Origin: Clostridium magnum DSM 2767
Lineage (GTDB): Bacteria; Bacillota; Clostridia; Clostridiales; Clostridiaceae
Length of the DNA stretch: 64,000 nt
NCBI RefSeq assembly: GCF_001623875.1
Contig: NZ_LWAE01000002.1
Location: 868,001-932,000 of the forward strand
Direction: 5' to 3'
Shown: in pieces, positions 54,276 to 63,389 of the stretch
How positions within the stretch are numbered: the stretch's first letter is position 1
Layout: each line of letters begins with the position of its first letter
Notes under the pieces: model-generated
Told to the model about the DNA's origin: nothing
Seen by the model: only the letters and a program-made list of their open reading frames with translations
The model's database searches: none
Position numbers and translations under genes: made by a program

Positions 54276-54543
54276 TGGATTATGTAATTAATTACTTGTT
54301 CAATCTATTATTATGATAGAATATAGTAAAATAAAGGTATACAATTTATTACAAAGTGAATAATATTGTAATAAATTAATTTAAGAGGAACTTTTATAAG
54401 TTAGAGAATAAATGATTATTTAAAGCAATTTGGTAATATGTCAAGAACAAAATGAAAAGAAAATCAAATGATTTCTTTAAAAATGGGTAACCTTAATAAA
54501 CATACAGTCCAATGAGAAAGTATGTTCGTATAATTTATATAGA

Positions 54544-55818
54544 TTAATCTACTCTATTTGAAGAGTAGAGCTGATTTTTAGCCAGCAATCCAAAAATCAT
54601 ACGAATAAGTTTACGAGATGTTAGCGCGAGTGCTCGTTTGTGCTGATGTGTAGTTACTTCAGCAAATTTCTTCTGATAGAACTCTTGATATTCAGGAATA
54701 TGGCAAACAACACTTCCTGCAGCTTCTATGAGATAATAGCGTAAATAACGGTTACCAGCTTTGTTCATAGGTGTATTTTCAGCTTTAAAACCTCCAGATT
54801 GATTTTCTTTCCACACGATGCCAGCGTATTTAGCAATAGCATCATTACTAGGAAATGCATGCACACTTCCTAATTCAGCAAGAATGCCACTGGAGTAAAC
54901 AGGGCCAAAACCAGGAATAGACATTAATATTTTGTATTCCACAGGATTCATTCCCATAACAGCTTTTTCAATGGCTTTGTTAATACCTTTAAGTTCTTTA
55001 TCAAAAGCCTGAATACAGTTGAAAGAACAAGCAATAGAGGTTGTTAATGGCTCATACAAACATTTATCAAGACGGTATGAATTACGTGCAGCTTGCTGCA
55101 AAATTTCAGCAGTCATCTGAGGATTAGAAATCCTTTTCCGACTTTTTCTATTGACGAAGTCAACAAGTTCTTCAATTGATGTATTTGCAATATCTTCGGA
55201 AGATAGAAATTCAGTAAGTATTGAAGATGCGGTAGCACCGTATTTATTAGAAAAAGGATGATCTTCTCCCTGTAATAATGCAAATTCGCTGAACTTAAGA
55301 AATACATTGGATAACATGTAAGTTTTTTCTCTAGTTAAGCATTCAACAATATGAAGTCTGTGCCTTGTAAGTCTTTGCAGAGCAAGATATTGAGAACCAC
55401 GCCAAGGTTCAATATGAATTCTGCCAACTCTTGCAAAGTCAGCAATAACAAAAGAGTCAATGCCATCATTTTTATCAAGAGAATTAAAGGATTCTTTGTA
55501 GTTAGCAACTTCCTTAGGATTCAAGCAGTAAACATAAGGTTTGTAAGTCATAAGTTTTTCACTAGCAGATAAAAAATTGGCTATATGTACTCCATAAAAG
55601 GAAGTAGATTCTAAGCCGATTATAACAGCTTTAAAAGTATTGTTTTCTAAAACCTTAACAAGCATGGATTCAAGTTGCTCTGCACCAAATTGCGTATTAG
55701 GAACAGGTTTCATCTTAATCAAGAATTCCTGTTCAAAATTAATAGCAGAGACAACATTTTGTCTCGCACCAATATCGATACCAACAAATAGAGTTGATAA
55801 GTAATCTAATTTCTTCAT
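54544..55818 (-). CDS. IS110-family DEDD recombinase
   Basis: This 424-residue protein has the N-terminal RuvC-like DEDD domain (VGIDIGARQNVVSA, VIIGLESTSFYG, DKNDGIDSFVIADFAR) and the C-terminal Transposase_20 domain (LMSIPGFGPVYSSGILAELG, KYAGIVW, NKAGNRYLRYYLIEAAGS) with the catalytic Ser region. IS110 recombinases use a bridge RNA made by the element to choose target and donor sites. ATG 55818 follows AAAGGTGGTGA. The gene is intact. Confidence 0.92.
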   Translation of the reverse strand: MKKLDYLSTLFVGIDIGARQNVVSAINFEQEFLIKMKPVPNTQFGAEQLESMLVKVLENNTFKAVIIGLESTSFYGVHIANFLSASEKLMTYKPYVYCLNPKEVANYKESFNSLDKNDGIDSFVIADFARVGRIHIEPWRGSQYLALQRLTRHRLHIVECLTREKTYMLSNVFLKFSEFALLQGEDHPFSNKYGATASSILTEFLSSEDIANTSIEELVDFVNRKSRKRISNPQMTAEILQQAARNSYRLDKCLYEPLTTSIACSFNCIQAFDKELKGINKAIEKAVMGMNPVEYKILMSIPGFGPVYSSGILAELGSVHAFPSNDAIAKYAGIVWKENQSGGFKAENTPMNKAGNRYLRYYLIEAAGSVVCHIPEYQEFYQKKFAEVTTHQHKRALALTSRKLIRMIFGLLAKNQLYSSNRVD

Positions 55819-56060
55819 GAAATCACCACCTTTCAAAAATAATGAGGAAATTAGAAAGGATTATCCTAATCCAAAGTACTAACTGCAACCTCGCGTAATT
55901 AGCATTCATCCAGACGCAAAACCTTGCTGGTGGCTGCGAAAGGAGATGCAACATTTGTGTAAGCAGAATATGATACTTTGGTCAGGCTGCAAGCTTTACA
56001 GGCAATAACACAATGTGTTTTGCAGGAGGAATACAGCAGTAACCTTCGCTAAAGTTCCGT
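55819..56060 (-). ncRNA. Probable bridge RNA region of the IS110 element
   Basis: The non-coding part ahead of the recombinase is less AT-rich and highly foldable: AACACA/TGTGTT, CCAG/CTGG around GCAAGGTTTTGCG, and a long-range GCGAAGG with CCTTTCGC that could close about 150 nt. IS621-type elements encode their bridge RNA here. No target loop could be assigned by eye. Confidence 0.5.
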
Positions 56061-56061
56061 T

Positions 56062-56205
56062 ATGACTATTTTAGCATTAGAAAATCCTTTAATAAATAGT
56101 AGGTTAAAACAGTATAGATCGGAAAGTATAAGAATCAGCAATACTGAATTGGGAGAATCCCCACTAGAAAAATTGAGATGCTTTCTTAATCTATACAAAA
56201 TATAA
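56062..56205 (+). pseudogene. 47-codon C-terminal remnant, possibly of an ABC ATPase
   Basis: From 56062 to a TAA at 56203-56205 the frame reads ILALENPLINSRLKQYRSES and on to ELGESPLEKLRCFLNLYKI. The tail resembles the SLEDxFLNL end of ABC-2 type (BcrA-like) ATPases. An ABC-2 permease follows 64 bases later and lacks its ATPase. The upstream part is lost at the edge of the IS110 element. Identification is tentative. Confidence 0.4.
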
Positions 56206-56211
56206 AAAATA

Positions 56212-56251
56212 AATAAGTTTATAGGCAGTAAATAACTGCTATAAACTTATT
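56212..56251 (+). other. Hairpin just before the ABC-2 permease
   Basis: AATAAGTTTATAG(G)CAGT pairs with ACTGCTATAAACTTATT with one bulged G. There is no T tract; the ribosome site of the permease follows at once. Confidence 0.6.
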
Positions 56252-56269
56252 ATACGAGGAGGAATCTCT

Positions 56270-57007
56270 GTGGAAATAATCAAAGCAGGTGCTCGAAACG
56301 AAATAGTTAAACTATTAAGTCTAAAAAAATATCAAGTTTTACTTGTATTAACAGGTCTTATCGGTATTTCAACCGCTCTGTTAGGAAGAGCAGCAAAAGG
56401 ATTGATTGGACTTTTATCTAGCAATATGCCAAATACAGTTCTATCTATTTCTACTGGATTTATACTTCCACTTATGATTGCTATGGCAGCAGCAGATTTG
56501 TTTACAGCAGAACAGGAAAATGGGACCATTAAGGCAATCATTACAAGACCCATAAGCCGAATCAGTATTTTTACTACGAAAATATTGGCAATCATTCTAT
56601 ATATTATTTTAGCCTTGCTGGTTTGCTTAATGACAAGTATGATTTCTAGTATACTTTTTAGTGGCATAGGGTCATTAAATATCATAGAAACCTTTTTAGC
56701 CTATGTAGTATCCATTGTTCCGATGCTGCCGATTATTCTTTTTGCTGCTACTGTTTCACAACTCTGTAAGAGCAGCTCAAGTACGGTTATGCTGTCTGTA
56801 TTTGGATATATTATTGTTGTTGCAGTTAGCACTGTTTTTCCAAGTATTAATCCAATGGTATTTACTTCTTATACAGGCTGGTACAAATTGTTTATAGGAG
56901 CAACAATGCCTATTACTAACATTTTAAATGTTTTGGTCTTACTGGTGGCATATACATTGATTCTATTTGGGGTAGGTTCGTGGGCTTTTGAGAAAAAAGA
57001 ATATTAA
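56270..57007 (+). CDS. ABC-2 type permease, BcrB-like
   Basis: This 245-residue membrane protein has six predicted helices and the cytoplasmic FTAEQENGTIKAIITRPISR typical of ABC-2 permeases that move lantibiotics or bacitracin. The start is GTG 56270 with GAGGAGG 7 bases upstream. No intact ATPase gene adjoins it; only a possible remnant lies upstream. A PAP2 phosphatase gene follows, the gene pair seen in bacitracin-resistance operons. Confidence 0.82.
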   Translation: MEIIKAGARNEIVKLLSLKKYQVLLVLTGLIGISTALLGRAAKGLIGLLSSNMPNTVLSISTGFILPLMIAMAAADLFTAEQENGTIKAIITRPISRISIFTTKILAIILYIILALLVCLMTSMISSILFSGIGSLNIIETFLAYVVSIVPMLPIILFAATVSQLCKSSSSTVMLSVFGYIIVVAVSTVFPSINPMVFTSYTGWYKLFIGATMPITNILNVLVLLVAYTLILFGVGSWAFEKKEY

Positions 57008-57051
57008 AGGTTTAATATGTAGTAAAATTTTAATATGTATTTTTAATAAAA

Positions 57052-57084
57052 TTAGGTTGTCATAATTGCAACCTAACTTTTTTT
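57052..57084 (+). terminator. Terminator after the ABC-2 permease
   Basis: TTAGGTTG (57052-57059) and CAACCTAA (57069-57076) are perfect arms followed by CTTTTTTT. Confidence 0.8.
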
Positions 57085-57135
57085 GTTGCGTGTAATATAC
57101 GTAAGAAATGAAACAGAAATCATAGGAGGAAATAT

Positions 57136-57759
57136 ATGAATATTAATGAACTATTATTTAAATCAATAAACGGGTTAGCACATCAAAGTGTTTTATTAGA
57201 TAATATAATGATTATTTTATCTAAATATGTTCCAGGTATTTTTATGGCATCACTTGCTATATTTTACACTTTAGGAGTACTTAACAAAAATAAAAAGATT
57301 CGAGGGATTACTGTAGACACTTTTGTTATTACAGTTATTAATTTAGCTTTAAGCTTTATTATAGGCATAATTTATTATGTTCCTAGACCATTTGTACAGC
57401 AAAAGGTAAATTTATTATTTCCACATGTAATAGATGCATCTTTTCCAAGTGACCATGCAATAGGAACAATGAGTATAGCAATAGGAATTAATAAGTATCA
57501 AAAGCTTTCAGGAAGGATTTTAATTATTTTATCTGTGTTAGTAGGTATATCAAGAGTTTATGTAGGACATCATTTTCCAATAGATGTTATAGGTGGGTAT
57601 GTAATTGTATTAGCAACAAACTACCTATATCATCAATTAATTAAAGACAGAGTTCAAAATATATATTTTAAGGTTGAAGAAATGTTAGTAGGATATATAC
57701 CAACTAAAGTTAAGGAGAAATTGAGTAAGCAAAGTAATTCAATTGAACAAAGAGAATAA
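57136..57759 (+). CDS. PAP2-family phosphatase, undecaprenyl-diphosphatase BcrC-like
   Basis: This 207-residue membrane protein has the three PAP2 motifs: a first motif with PRPFVQQK, PSDHAIG, and SRVYVGHHFPIDVIGG with the catalytic His. BcrC-type enzymes dephosphorylate undecaprenyl diphosphate and protect against bacitracin. It has about five helices and a charged tail. AGGAGGAA precedes the ATG. A terminator lies between it and the permease gene, so it may have its own promoter. Confidence 0.87.
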   Translation: MNINELLFKSINGLAHQSVLLDNIMIILSKYVPGIFMASLAIFYTLGVLNKNKKIRGITVDTFVITVINLALSFIIGIIYYVPRPFVQQKVNLLFPHVIDASFPSDHAIGTMSIAIGINKYQKLSGRILIILSVLVGISRVYVGHHFPIDVIGGYVIVLATNYLYHQLIKDRVQNIYFKVEEMLVGYIPTKVKEKLSKQSNSIEQRE

Positions 57760-57866
57760 TTATAGATCTATAAATGGTATAAATGCTGTTTAAAAGATCA
57801 AAATTAACATGATTTTAATGAATGAAGTTTATAATATTAATTAAAGTAATGGAAGAGATGAATATT

Positions 57867-58473
57867 ATGACTAAAAATATACTTACTATTTCCGCTGAGT
57901 TTACTGGACATGGACATAAAAGTATAACGGAGTCTTTATGTGAAAAACTTCAAGATCATGATGGTGTTAAAATTCATATTATAGATGGATTTTCACTTGG
58001 AGGAAAGCTTTTGCAGAGTATTGGTAAATCATATAGCCCAACTACTAGAAATGCTGAAGACTTATGGGGAATAATATGGCATTTATCAGCTATTAAACCA
58101 TCATTGGTTGATAAATTATTTGAACTAAAAATAAAATATAATTTCATACAGTTATTAAAAAAAGTAAATCCTGATTTAATTTTATCTGTACATCCTAATT
58201 TTAATGGATTTATTATAAATATATTAGAAGAATATAAAATGAAAATACCGTTTATAACGCTAATTGCAGATTTAGTAAGTATATATCCACTATAGGCAGA
58301 CCCAAGAGCTGATTATATTATAAGTCCAACACAGGAAGCAAAAGATAAGTGTATTGAATTTGGTGTCCAAGAAGAAAATGTACAAGTATTAGGATTTCCA
58401 GTCCGTTCAAGATTTTATGAGCATATAGAAAATTCGCTGGTAGGTAAGTATTATCATGCTGATAAGCCTCTAT
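57867..58473 (+). pseudogene. Monogalactosyldiacylglycerol synthase/MurG-like glycosyltransferase, broken
   Basis: The N-terminal piece has ILTISAEFTGHGHKSITESL and NPDLILSVHPNFNG, typical of the MGDG_synth domain of UgtP-like lipid glycosyltransferases. At 58293-58295 a TAG replaces the usual Trp of WADPRAD; the same frame continues with ADPRADYIISPTQEAKDKCI and VLGFPVRSRFYE before a TAA at 58471-58473. The C-terminal UDP-sugar domain is absent. An unrelated-looking fragment, NYAEEKLEEIKKAFGNYSDM, follows to 58593. Confidence 0.83.
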
Positions 58474-58605
58474 AAATGAGGGGATATATTTAATTCTTCT
58501 CAAAGAAATTATGCAGAAGAAAAGTTAGAAGAGATTAAGAAAGCTTTTGGGAACTATAGTGATATGGTTTATAGCCCTGATAATAAAAAATAGAATAGTG
58601 AGGAC

Positions 58606-59811
58606 GTGACGAGAGTGTACATCAATGATGAAAAAGAGAAAAAAGTTTTAGGCATTGAAAGGAATATATTTTTTACTGGAATAACTAGCCTTTTAACTGA
58701 TACAACTACAAAAATGATATATGCCATTATGCCGTTATTTTTAATGTCTATAGGTGCATCGAAGACAGAGGTATCACTTATTGAAGGAATTGCAGAGAGT
58801 ACAGCATCAGTTCTCAAAGCTTTATCAGGGTGGTGGAGCGATAAAATTGGCAAAAATAAACCTTTCATGGTTATAGGCTACGGGTTTACAGCCATTTTAT
58901 CCCCATTATTCTCAATGGTAACATCACCCTTGCAGGTACTAGTTATTAGATTTAGTGAAAGAATTGGAAAGGGAATAAGAACTGCCCCAAGAGATAGTCT
59001 TGTAGCTGGTTCATCAAGTGATAGTGAGAAAGGAAAAAGTTTTGGGTTTCATAAAGCTATGGACAATAGTGGAGCAGTATTAGGACCATTACTTGCTTTT
59101 ACAATTTTATCAGTATTCCCTGGTGATTATCGTAAAGTATTTATGTTTTCAATTTTACCTGGGTTACTTGGACTGCTTACTATAATTTTCTTTGTGAAAG
59201 AGGCTAAAAAGAGTAAAGCTGCCATTCCTAAGACAATTGCTTTTAAGGACTTTTCCACTAAGTATTATATATTTTTATGGATTGCTTTCATTTTTACTTT
59301 GGGCAATTCAACTGATGCTTTGTTATTAATAAAGGCTAATGACATTGGTATAAAATCTTTGTTTATACCGCTAGTATACTTGATATTTAACTCCGTGTCT
59401 GTGGTATTTGCTGTTCCTATGGGAGTTTTATCTGATAAGTTTGGTAGAGAAAGGCTTATTATCTTTGGATATATGCTTTATTCTATAATATATCTTGGTT
59501 TTGGAAGAACAAATAATAAAATACTAGTAATTTTGCTATTTGTCTTATATGGACTTTACAGTGCAGCAACAGATGGGATACAAAAGGCATTAGTCTCTGA
59601 TCTTATAGATAAAAATAAGAGGGGGACAGGATTAGGAATATATAATTCATTAATAGGGATAACCTTACTTCCAGCAAGTCTTATAGCTGGCATATTATAT
59701 GATAAGGTTAATAATAGTGCTCCGTTTTACTTTGGTTCAGTAATGGCGTTAATTGCTGCAATACTAATGTGTGTATTTTATAAGAAATGGGGTAAAATGA
59801 GTGAAATATAG
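58606..59811 (+). CDS. Major facilitator superfamily transporter
   Basis: This 401-residue protein has 12 predicted helices with the MFS motif GWWSDKIGKNKPFMVIGYG after helix 2, RFSERIGKGIRTAPRDSLVA in the central part and PMGVLSDKFGRERLIIFGY in the second half. It resembles drug-type or fosmidomycin-type exporters with no assigned substrate. The start is a GTG at 58606; a GTG at 58615 is also possible. Confidence 0.85.
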   Translation: MTRVYINDEKEKKVLGIERNIFFTGITSLLTDTTTKMIYAIMPLFLMSIGASKTEVSLIEGIAESTASVLKALSGWWSDKIGKNKPFMVIGYGFTAILSPLFSMVTSPLQVLVIRFSERIGKGIRTAPRDSLVAGSSSDSEKGKSFGFHKAMDNSGAVLGPLLAFTILSVFPGDYRKVFMFSILPGLLGLLTIIFFVKEAKKSKAAIPKTIAFKDFSTKYYIFLWIAFIFTLGNSTDALLLIKANDIGIKSLFIPLVYLIFNSVSVVFAVPMGVLSDKFGRERLIIFGYMLYSIIYLGFGRTNNKILVILLFVLYGLYSAATDGIQKALVSDLIDKNKRGTGLGIYNSLIGITLLPASLIAGILYDKVNNSAPFYFGSVMALIAAILMCVFYKKWGKMSEI

Positions 59812-60586
59812 TTTGATGAGTAAATTAATTAGAAGATAATTTTATTTTTAAATTAGAGTAGTGTACTAAAAAAGGATCAGTGAGAGTTATAGAAGAGAAC
59901 AGAGCAGCTTGAGTTAAAAGCTGCTCATAGCAATATTATGAGTATTAGGAAATTGGTATGGTTATTATTCTGTAGAAAAGTGAGGCTAATTGTTATTCAC
60001 TATTATTATATTGAACAAAGGAATAATAGTGTGTAAAAAGTTTTCTTTTACCATAACATAAGAATAGCCTGCATCAATTCAGATACAGGCTTTAGGGAAT
60101 AAATTTAATAATTATAATGTATAAGGTAATTATAGTTTATGCAACTTCAAAACAGCTATACTATATAAATTTATTTATAGTAACACTATAGCCAGTTAGA
60201 AATATAATAAAATTATACAGGAGTTGTACTAGTGATATTCCCTTGTTAGCTAAGTACTGGTCGAAGTATCGGTTCTTATTTCCTTGTAAAATTTAAGCTT
60301 ATTTTATAAGATTATTCTTACATTATCACCTACCTTATATGATTTTAATACTAGCACAACATTCCTTGTACCCACTTTCTACCGTAACTATGGCATTTTA
60401 TGCTGCAGTTTAATTTTTATAATACTTCACTACATCTAAGATACTAGAATATTCAATAAAAACTTATCTTAAATTGATCATATTTGTGATTAACTAAAGG
60501 TTAAAAAGTATAAATAGATTTATTCAGTTATTGTTTGAATAATAAATACAAAGAAAAGATTTTTATATTTAGATTTTTTATTAATA
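59812..60586. other. Gene-free stretch with three hairpins
   Basis: No protein gene is supported in about 775 bases. GAGCAGCTT/AAGCTGCTC (59902-59926), CACTATTATT/AATAATAGTG (59998-60031) and AGCCTG/CAGGCT with inner pairs (60066-60091) are clear stem-loops; the first probably ends the MFS transcript. The part from 60200 is slightly less AT-rich on both strands but without an intact frame. Confidence 0.5.
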
Positions 60587-60640
60587 TTGACAAAATAAAG
60601 TATTAAGGAATATACTAATTATATAAGAATTTAATTATAT
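60587..60640 (+). promoter_or_regulatory. Promoter and likely operator of the arsR operon
   Basis: TTGACA (60587-60592) and TATACT (60611-60616) are 18 bases apart. ATATAA-N8-TTATAT (60621-60640) is an inverted repeat at the start of transcription of the kind bound by ArsR/SmtB repressors. Confidence 0.6.
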
Positions 60641-60666
60641 AGTTATATTTCTACGGAGGATAATTT

Positions 60667-60960
60667 ATGAGTCAACAAGAAATAAGTGTTAGAATTTTTA
60701 AAGCATTAGGACATCCTATAAGGTATAAAATAGTTAAGTTTTTATATGATGGACCAAAGTGTGTATGTAAATTAAATGAAGATATAGAGTTTAGTCAAGC
60801 TAATTTATCTCAGCATTTAAAAATACTTAAGGAAGCTGGTATATTATCATCCGAAAAGATGGGTATGAACATTCATTATAGAATTAGTAGTGAAGAAATA
60901 AAAAAAATTATTGATAGTGTAGATAAATTTGTTATGAGTTACTCTGATAACTCTAAATAA
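60667..60960 (+). CDS. ArsR/SmtB-family metal-responsive repressor
   Basis: This 97-residue winged-helix protein has the metal site CVCKL in the recognition region (the ELCVCDL-type motif) and the DNA-binding segment FSQANLSQHLKILKEAGI. ArsR-type repressors release DNA on binding arsenite or similar ions. It begins a cluster with a small thioredoxin-like protein and a membrane permease, and probably controls both. Confidence 0.9.
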   Translation: MSQQEISVRIFKALGHPIRYKIVKFLYDGPKCVCKLNEDIEFSQANLSQHLKILKEAGILSSEKMGMNIHYRISSEEIKKIIDSVDKFVMSYSDNSK

Positions 60961-60993
60961 AATATATTATGAATAAATTAGGAGGGTTAAGTT

Positions 60994-61233
60994 ATGGAAA
61001 TAAAAATCTTAGGAACAGGATGTGCAAATTGCAAGAAGCTTGAAGTAAATGCAAAGGAAGCCGTTAAAGAGCTTAATGTAGAAGCTAAAATTACAAAAGT
61101 AGAGGACATTAAAGATATTATGAAATATGGAGTTATGAGAACACCTGCTATAGTTATTAATGAAAAAGTTAAGATGTTCGGGAAAGTTTCCAGTGTTGAT
61201 GAAATTAAGAAATATATTAATGATGAAAAATAA
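60994..61233 (+). CDS. Small thioredoxin-like protein with CxxC
   Basis: This 79-residue protein has the redox site GTGCANCKKLE near the start and the thioredoxin cis-Pro in MRTPAIVINEK. It matches the family of 'redox-active disulfide protein 2', often placed beside DUF318 permeases and ArsR repressors. It probably helps reduce or pass on a metal or thiol substrate. AGGAGGG precedes the ATG. Confidence 0.9.
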   Translation: MEIKILGTGCANCKKLEVNAKEAVKELNVEAKITKVEDIKDIMKYGVMRTPAIVINEKVKMFGKVSSVDEIKKYINDEK

Positions 61234-61253
61234 GAGTAATCTATATTAAAAGA

Positions 61254-61286
61254 GGACTTAATCTTATATTAATAGGATTAAAGTCC
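61254..61286 (+). other. Intercistronic hairpin
   Basis: GGACTTAATC and GATTAAAGTCC form a stem with one bulged base around a 12-base loop, followed by ATTATTTTA. It may be a weak terminator or processing site between the thioredoxin and permease genes. Confidence 0.55.
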
Positions 61287-61348
61287 ATTATTTTAGAATA
61301 GTATATAAGTATTTAATTATAAGGTTATAATTTGAATGGAGGGGTAGT

Positions 61349-62317
61349 ATGTTTACACCTGTACAGATTTTTGCTGACTGGCTTATTTATAATGTTTTTG
61401 GGATTGCTAAAGAAAGTAGACTTGGAAGTGCTGTTAACTTCTTTGTATTTGATACTATAAAGATATTTATTTTATTACTAATTATAATCTATGTAATCAC
61501 TTTTATAAGGAGTTTCTTTCCACCTGAAAAGACAAGAAAAATTCTTGCAAAGAGTAAAGGAAGCACATTCATAGGGCATATTCTCGCAGCCTTACTTGGT
61601 ATTGTTACTCCATTTTGTTCATGCTCAGCAGTTCCACTCTTTATTGGTTTTGTTGAAGCAGGAGTACCACTTGGAGTTACATTTTCTTTCTTAGTGGCCG
61701 CACCAATGGTAAATGAAGTTGCATTAGGACTTCTTTATGGTTTGTTTGGAATAAAAATAGCCTTGATTTATGTAGTTTCTGGTGAAGTAATTGCAATAGT
61801 AAGTGGTATTATAATTGGAAAATTAAAAATGGAAAAGCACGTAGAAGAGTACGTTTATGAAATGCAAATGAATTCGGATGTAGAATTACCTGACCCTAAT
61901 ACAAAGGAAAGATTAATAGATTCTTGGAACTTTACAAAAGATTTAATAAAGAAAATATGGATATATGTAATAATTGGTATTGCTATAGGCGGTTTTATAC
62001 ACGGATGGATTCCAGCAGGAGCATTAGCAAAATATGCTGGAAAGAGTAATCCGTTTGCAGTATTTGTAGCTGTACTAATTGGAGTTCCATTATATTCTAA
62101 TGCCGCTGGGGTAATACCATTAGTTAGTGAACTTACGAGAGCTGGAGTTGCAATGGGAACATCTTTAGCATTTATGATGGCTGTTACAGCACTTAGTTTA
62201 CCAGAAGCAATTCTTTTAAGAAGAGTTTTAAAGCCTAAACTATTAGCAGTATTCTTTGGGGTAGCAGCATTGGGTATAGTATTTATTGGTTACTTATTTA
62301 ATTTTATAATAGGGTAA
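61349..62317 (+). CDS. DUF318 (ArsP-like) permease
   Basis: This 322-residue membrane protein has about eight helices and the conserved TPFCSCSAVPLFIGFVEAGV with its CSCS motif, plus VGVPLYSNAAGVIPLV-like second repeat (GVPLYSNAAGVIPLVSEL). ArsP proteins export trivalent organoarsenicals, and relatives may move other soft metals. The ArsR repressor and the thioredoxin-like protein in front fit such a role. GGAGGGG precedes the ATG. Confidence 0.88.
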   Translation: MFTPVQIFADWLIYNVFGIAKESRLGSAVNFFVFDTIKIFILLLIIIYVITFIRSFFPPEKTRKILAKSKGSTFIGHILAALLGIVTPFCSCSAVPLFIGFVEAGVPLGVTFSFLVAAPMVNEVALGLLYGLFGIKIALIYVVSGEVIAIVSGIIIGKLKMEKHVEEYVYEMQMNSDVELPDPNTKERLIDSWNFTKDLIKKIWIYVIIGIAIGGFIHGWIPAGALAKYAGKSNPFAVFVAVLIGVPLYSNAAGVIPLVSELTRAGVAMGTSLAFMMAVTALSLPEAILLRRVLKPKLLAVFFGVAALGIVFIGYLFNFIIG

Positions 62318-62377
62318 AGTTTTACACTTGGTAAAGGTTATTTTGCTTTCTTTCAAGTGAAGGAAGTTTTATAGTAA

Positions 62378-62497
62378 GTAGTTATTTTAGGAGGTTGTGT
62401 TGAAGGTTGTAGAGGTTGTCAGAATTTATGCCCTTCTGGAGCAATACAGGATGTTGGAGATGCTGAACAAAAGGGTGATTGTAATTGTGGATGCTGA
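62378..62497 (+). pseudogene. Cysteine-rich gene fragment, 39 codons
   Basis: The frame is VVILGGCVEGCRGCQNLCPS and on to DVGDAEQKGDCNCGC, then a TGA at 62495-62497. Four Cys in CxxxCxxCxxxCP look like an iron-sulfur site, and the CNCGC tail looks metal binding. There is no start codon before the Cys block, since a TAA stands immediately upstream at 62375-62377. It seems to be the C-terminal remnant of a gene once in the ArsR/permease cluster. The family is not recognised. Confidence 0.5.
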
Positions 62498-62559
62498 AGT
62501 TAAAGTATAGTATTTATAAAAATTATTGAGTATATAGTTATATAATAAAATGAATTATT

Positions 62560-62608
62560 AAAAAACCTTTTTTAGTTATAAATTTTGCTTAACTAAGGAG
62601 GTTTTTTT
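62560..62608 (+). terminator. Rho-independent terminator
   Basis: AAAAACCT..TTAGTT pairs with AACTAA..AGGTTTTT and is followed by TTTT. It ends the ArsR/permease cluster. The rest of 62609-62741 shows nothing recognisable. Confidence 0.75.
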
Positions 62609-62741
62609 GAATTTGTAAATTCAAAAGTACTAAAATGATTATTAATCTATTATTAATGGAAGCTTTATGTAATTGAGTGTATAATAATGGATATGATATT
62701 TAAATTAAACTCAATAATAACAATTAGGCTAGGTGAATACG

Positions 62742-63367
62742 ATGGATAAAACACAAAGAAGAATTAGTGCATATAATAAGTATTCACAGCAATATGCAAA
62801 TAAATTTATGGATTTAGAACTATATTCAGAAAGAGTTACGGATTTTTTTGAATTACTTAATGAAAAGATAGCATTTTAGATTTCGGTTATCGTCCTGGAA
62901 ATGTTTCAAAACAACTTTTATCTTATGGTAAAGAGTTTAAAATTAAAGGAATAGACTTAACAGCAGAAATGGTAAGGTTACCGTAACAAAATGTTCCTAA
63001 TGATGATTTCAATTGTAATGATATAAAAAATATTACTTTTAGGGAAGAATCATTTGATGCAATAACAATGTCCTTTTGTATAGTACACCTTACAGGTGCC
63101 GAAATGATACTACTGTTGAAAAAAGTATCCAAGTATTTAAAGAAAAACGGGAAGATATTTTTAAGCTTTATGGAAGATGATAAGGAGATTTTTGAAACAA
63201 CAAGTTTTTCAAAAAAAGAAATATATTTTAATTTTTACATATCAAGTGAGATCGAAAAAATATTAAAAAGTAATGGGATAAGTCCTTTAAAAACAGTAAA
63301 ACAAGATTATCCAGAGCCAGATGGAACTTTAACAACTGATGTATTTATTTTTGGGGAGAAACAATAA
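62742..63367 (+). pseudogene. SAM-dependent methyltransferase broken by a frameshift and a stop
   Basis: From ATG 62742 the frame starts RRISAYNKYSQQYANKFMDL and stops at 62879. A one-base shift near 62867 restores SILDFGYRPGNVSKQLLSYG (class I methyltransferase motif I, already degenerate) and LTAEMVRLP, then a TAA at 62984-62986. The same frame goes on with SFDAITMSFCIVHL and VSKYLKKNGKIFLSF to the end at 63367. The gene is clearly dead. Confidence 0.85.
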
Positions 63368-63389
63368 AAATATTTGTGGAGGTAATGTG

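Larger units (their letters stand above)
54480..56060 (-). mobile_element. IS110-family insertion element, ends approximate
   Basis: A complete IS110-type recombinase lies on the minus strand with about 240 bases of structured noncoding DNA ahead of it and little behind. IS110 elements lack inverted repeats, so the ends are estimates. A large 5' noncoding region is typical of the IS110 group, not of IS1111 elements. It separates a truncated hydrolase from an orphan ABC-2 permease. Confidence 0.75.

Noticed and set aside
55351-55572. 73-codon plus-strand frame inside the IS110 recombinase
   Set aside because: It is antisense to an intact, conserved recombinase.
62400-62511. TTG-started 36-codon frame with AGGAGG upstream
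   Set aside because: Its product has no protein-like pattern, while the overlapping frame shows ordered Cys motifs; the ribosome-like site may be coincidental.
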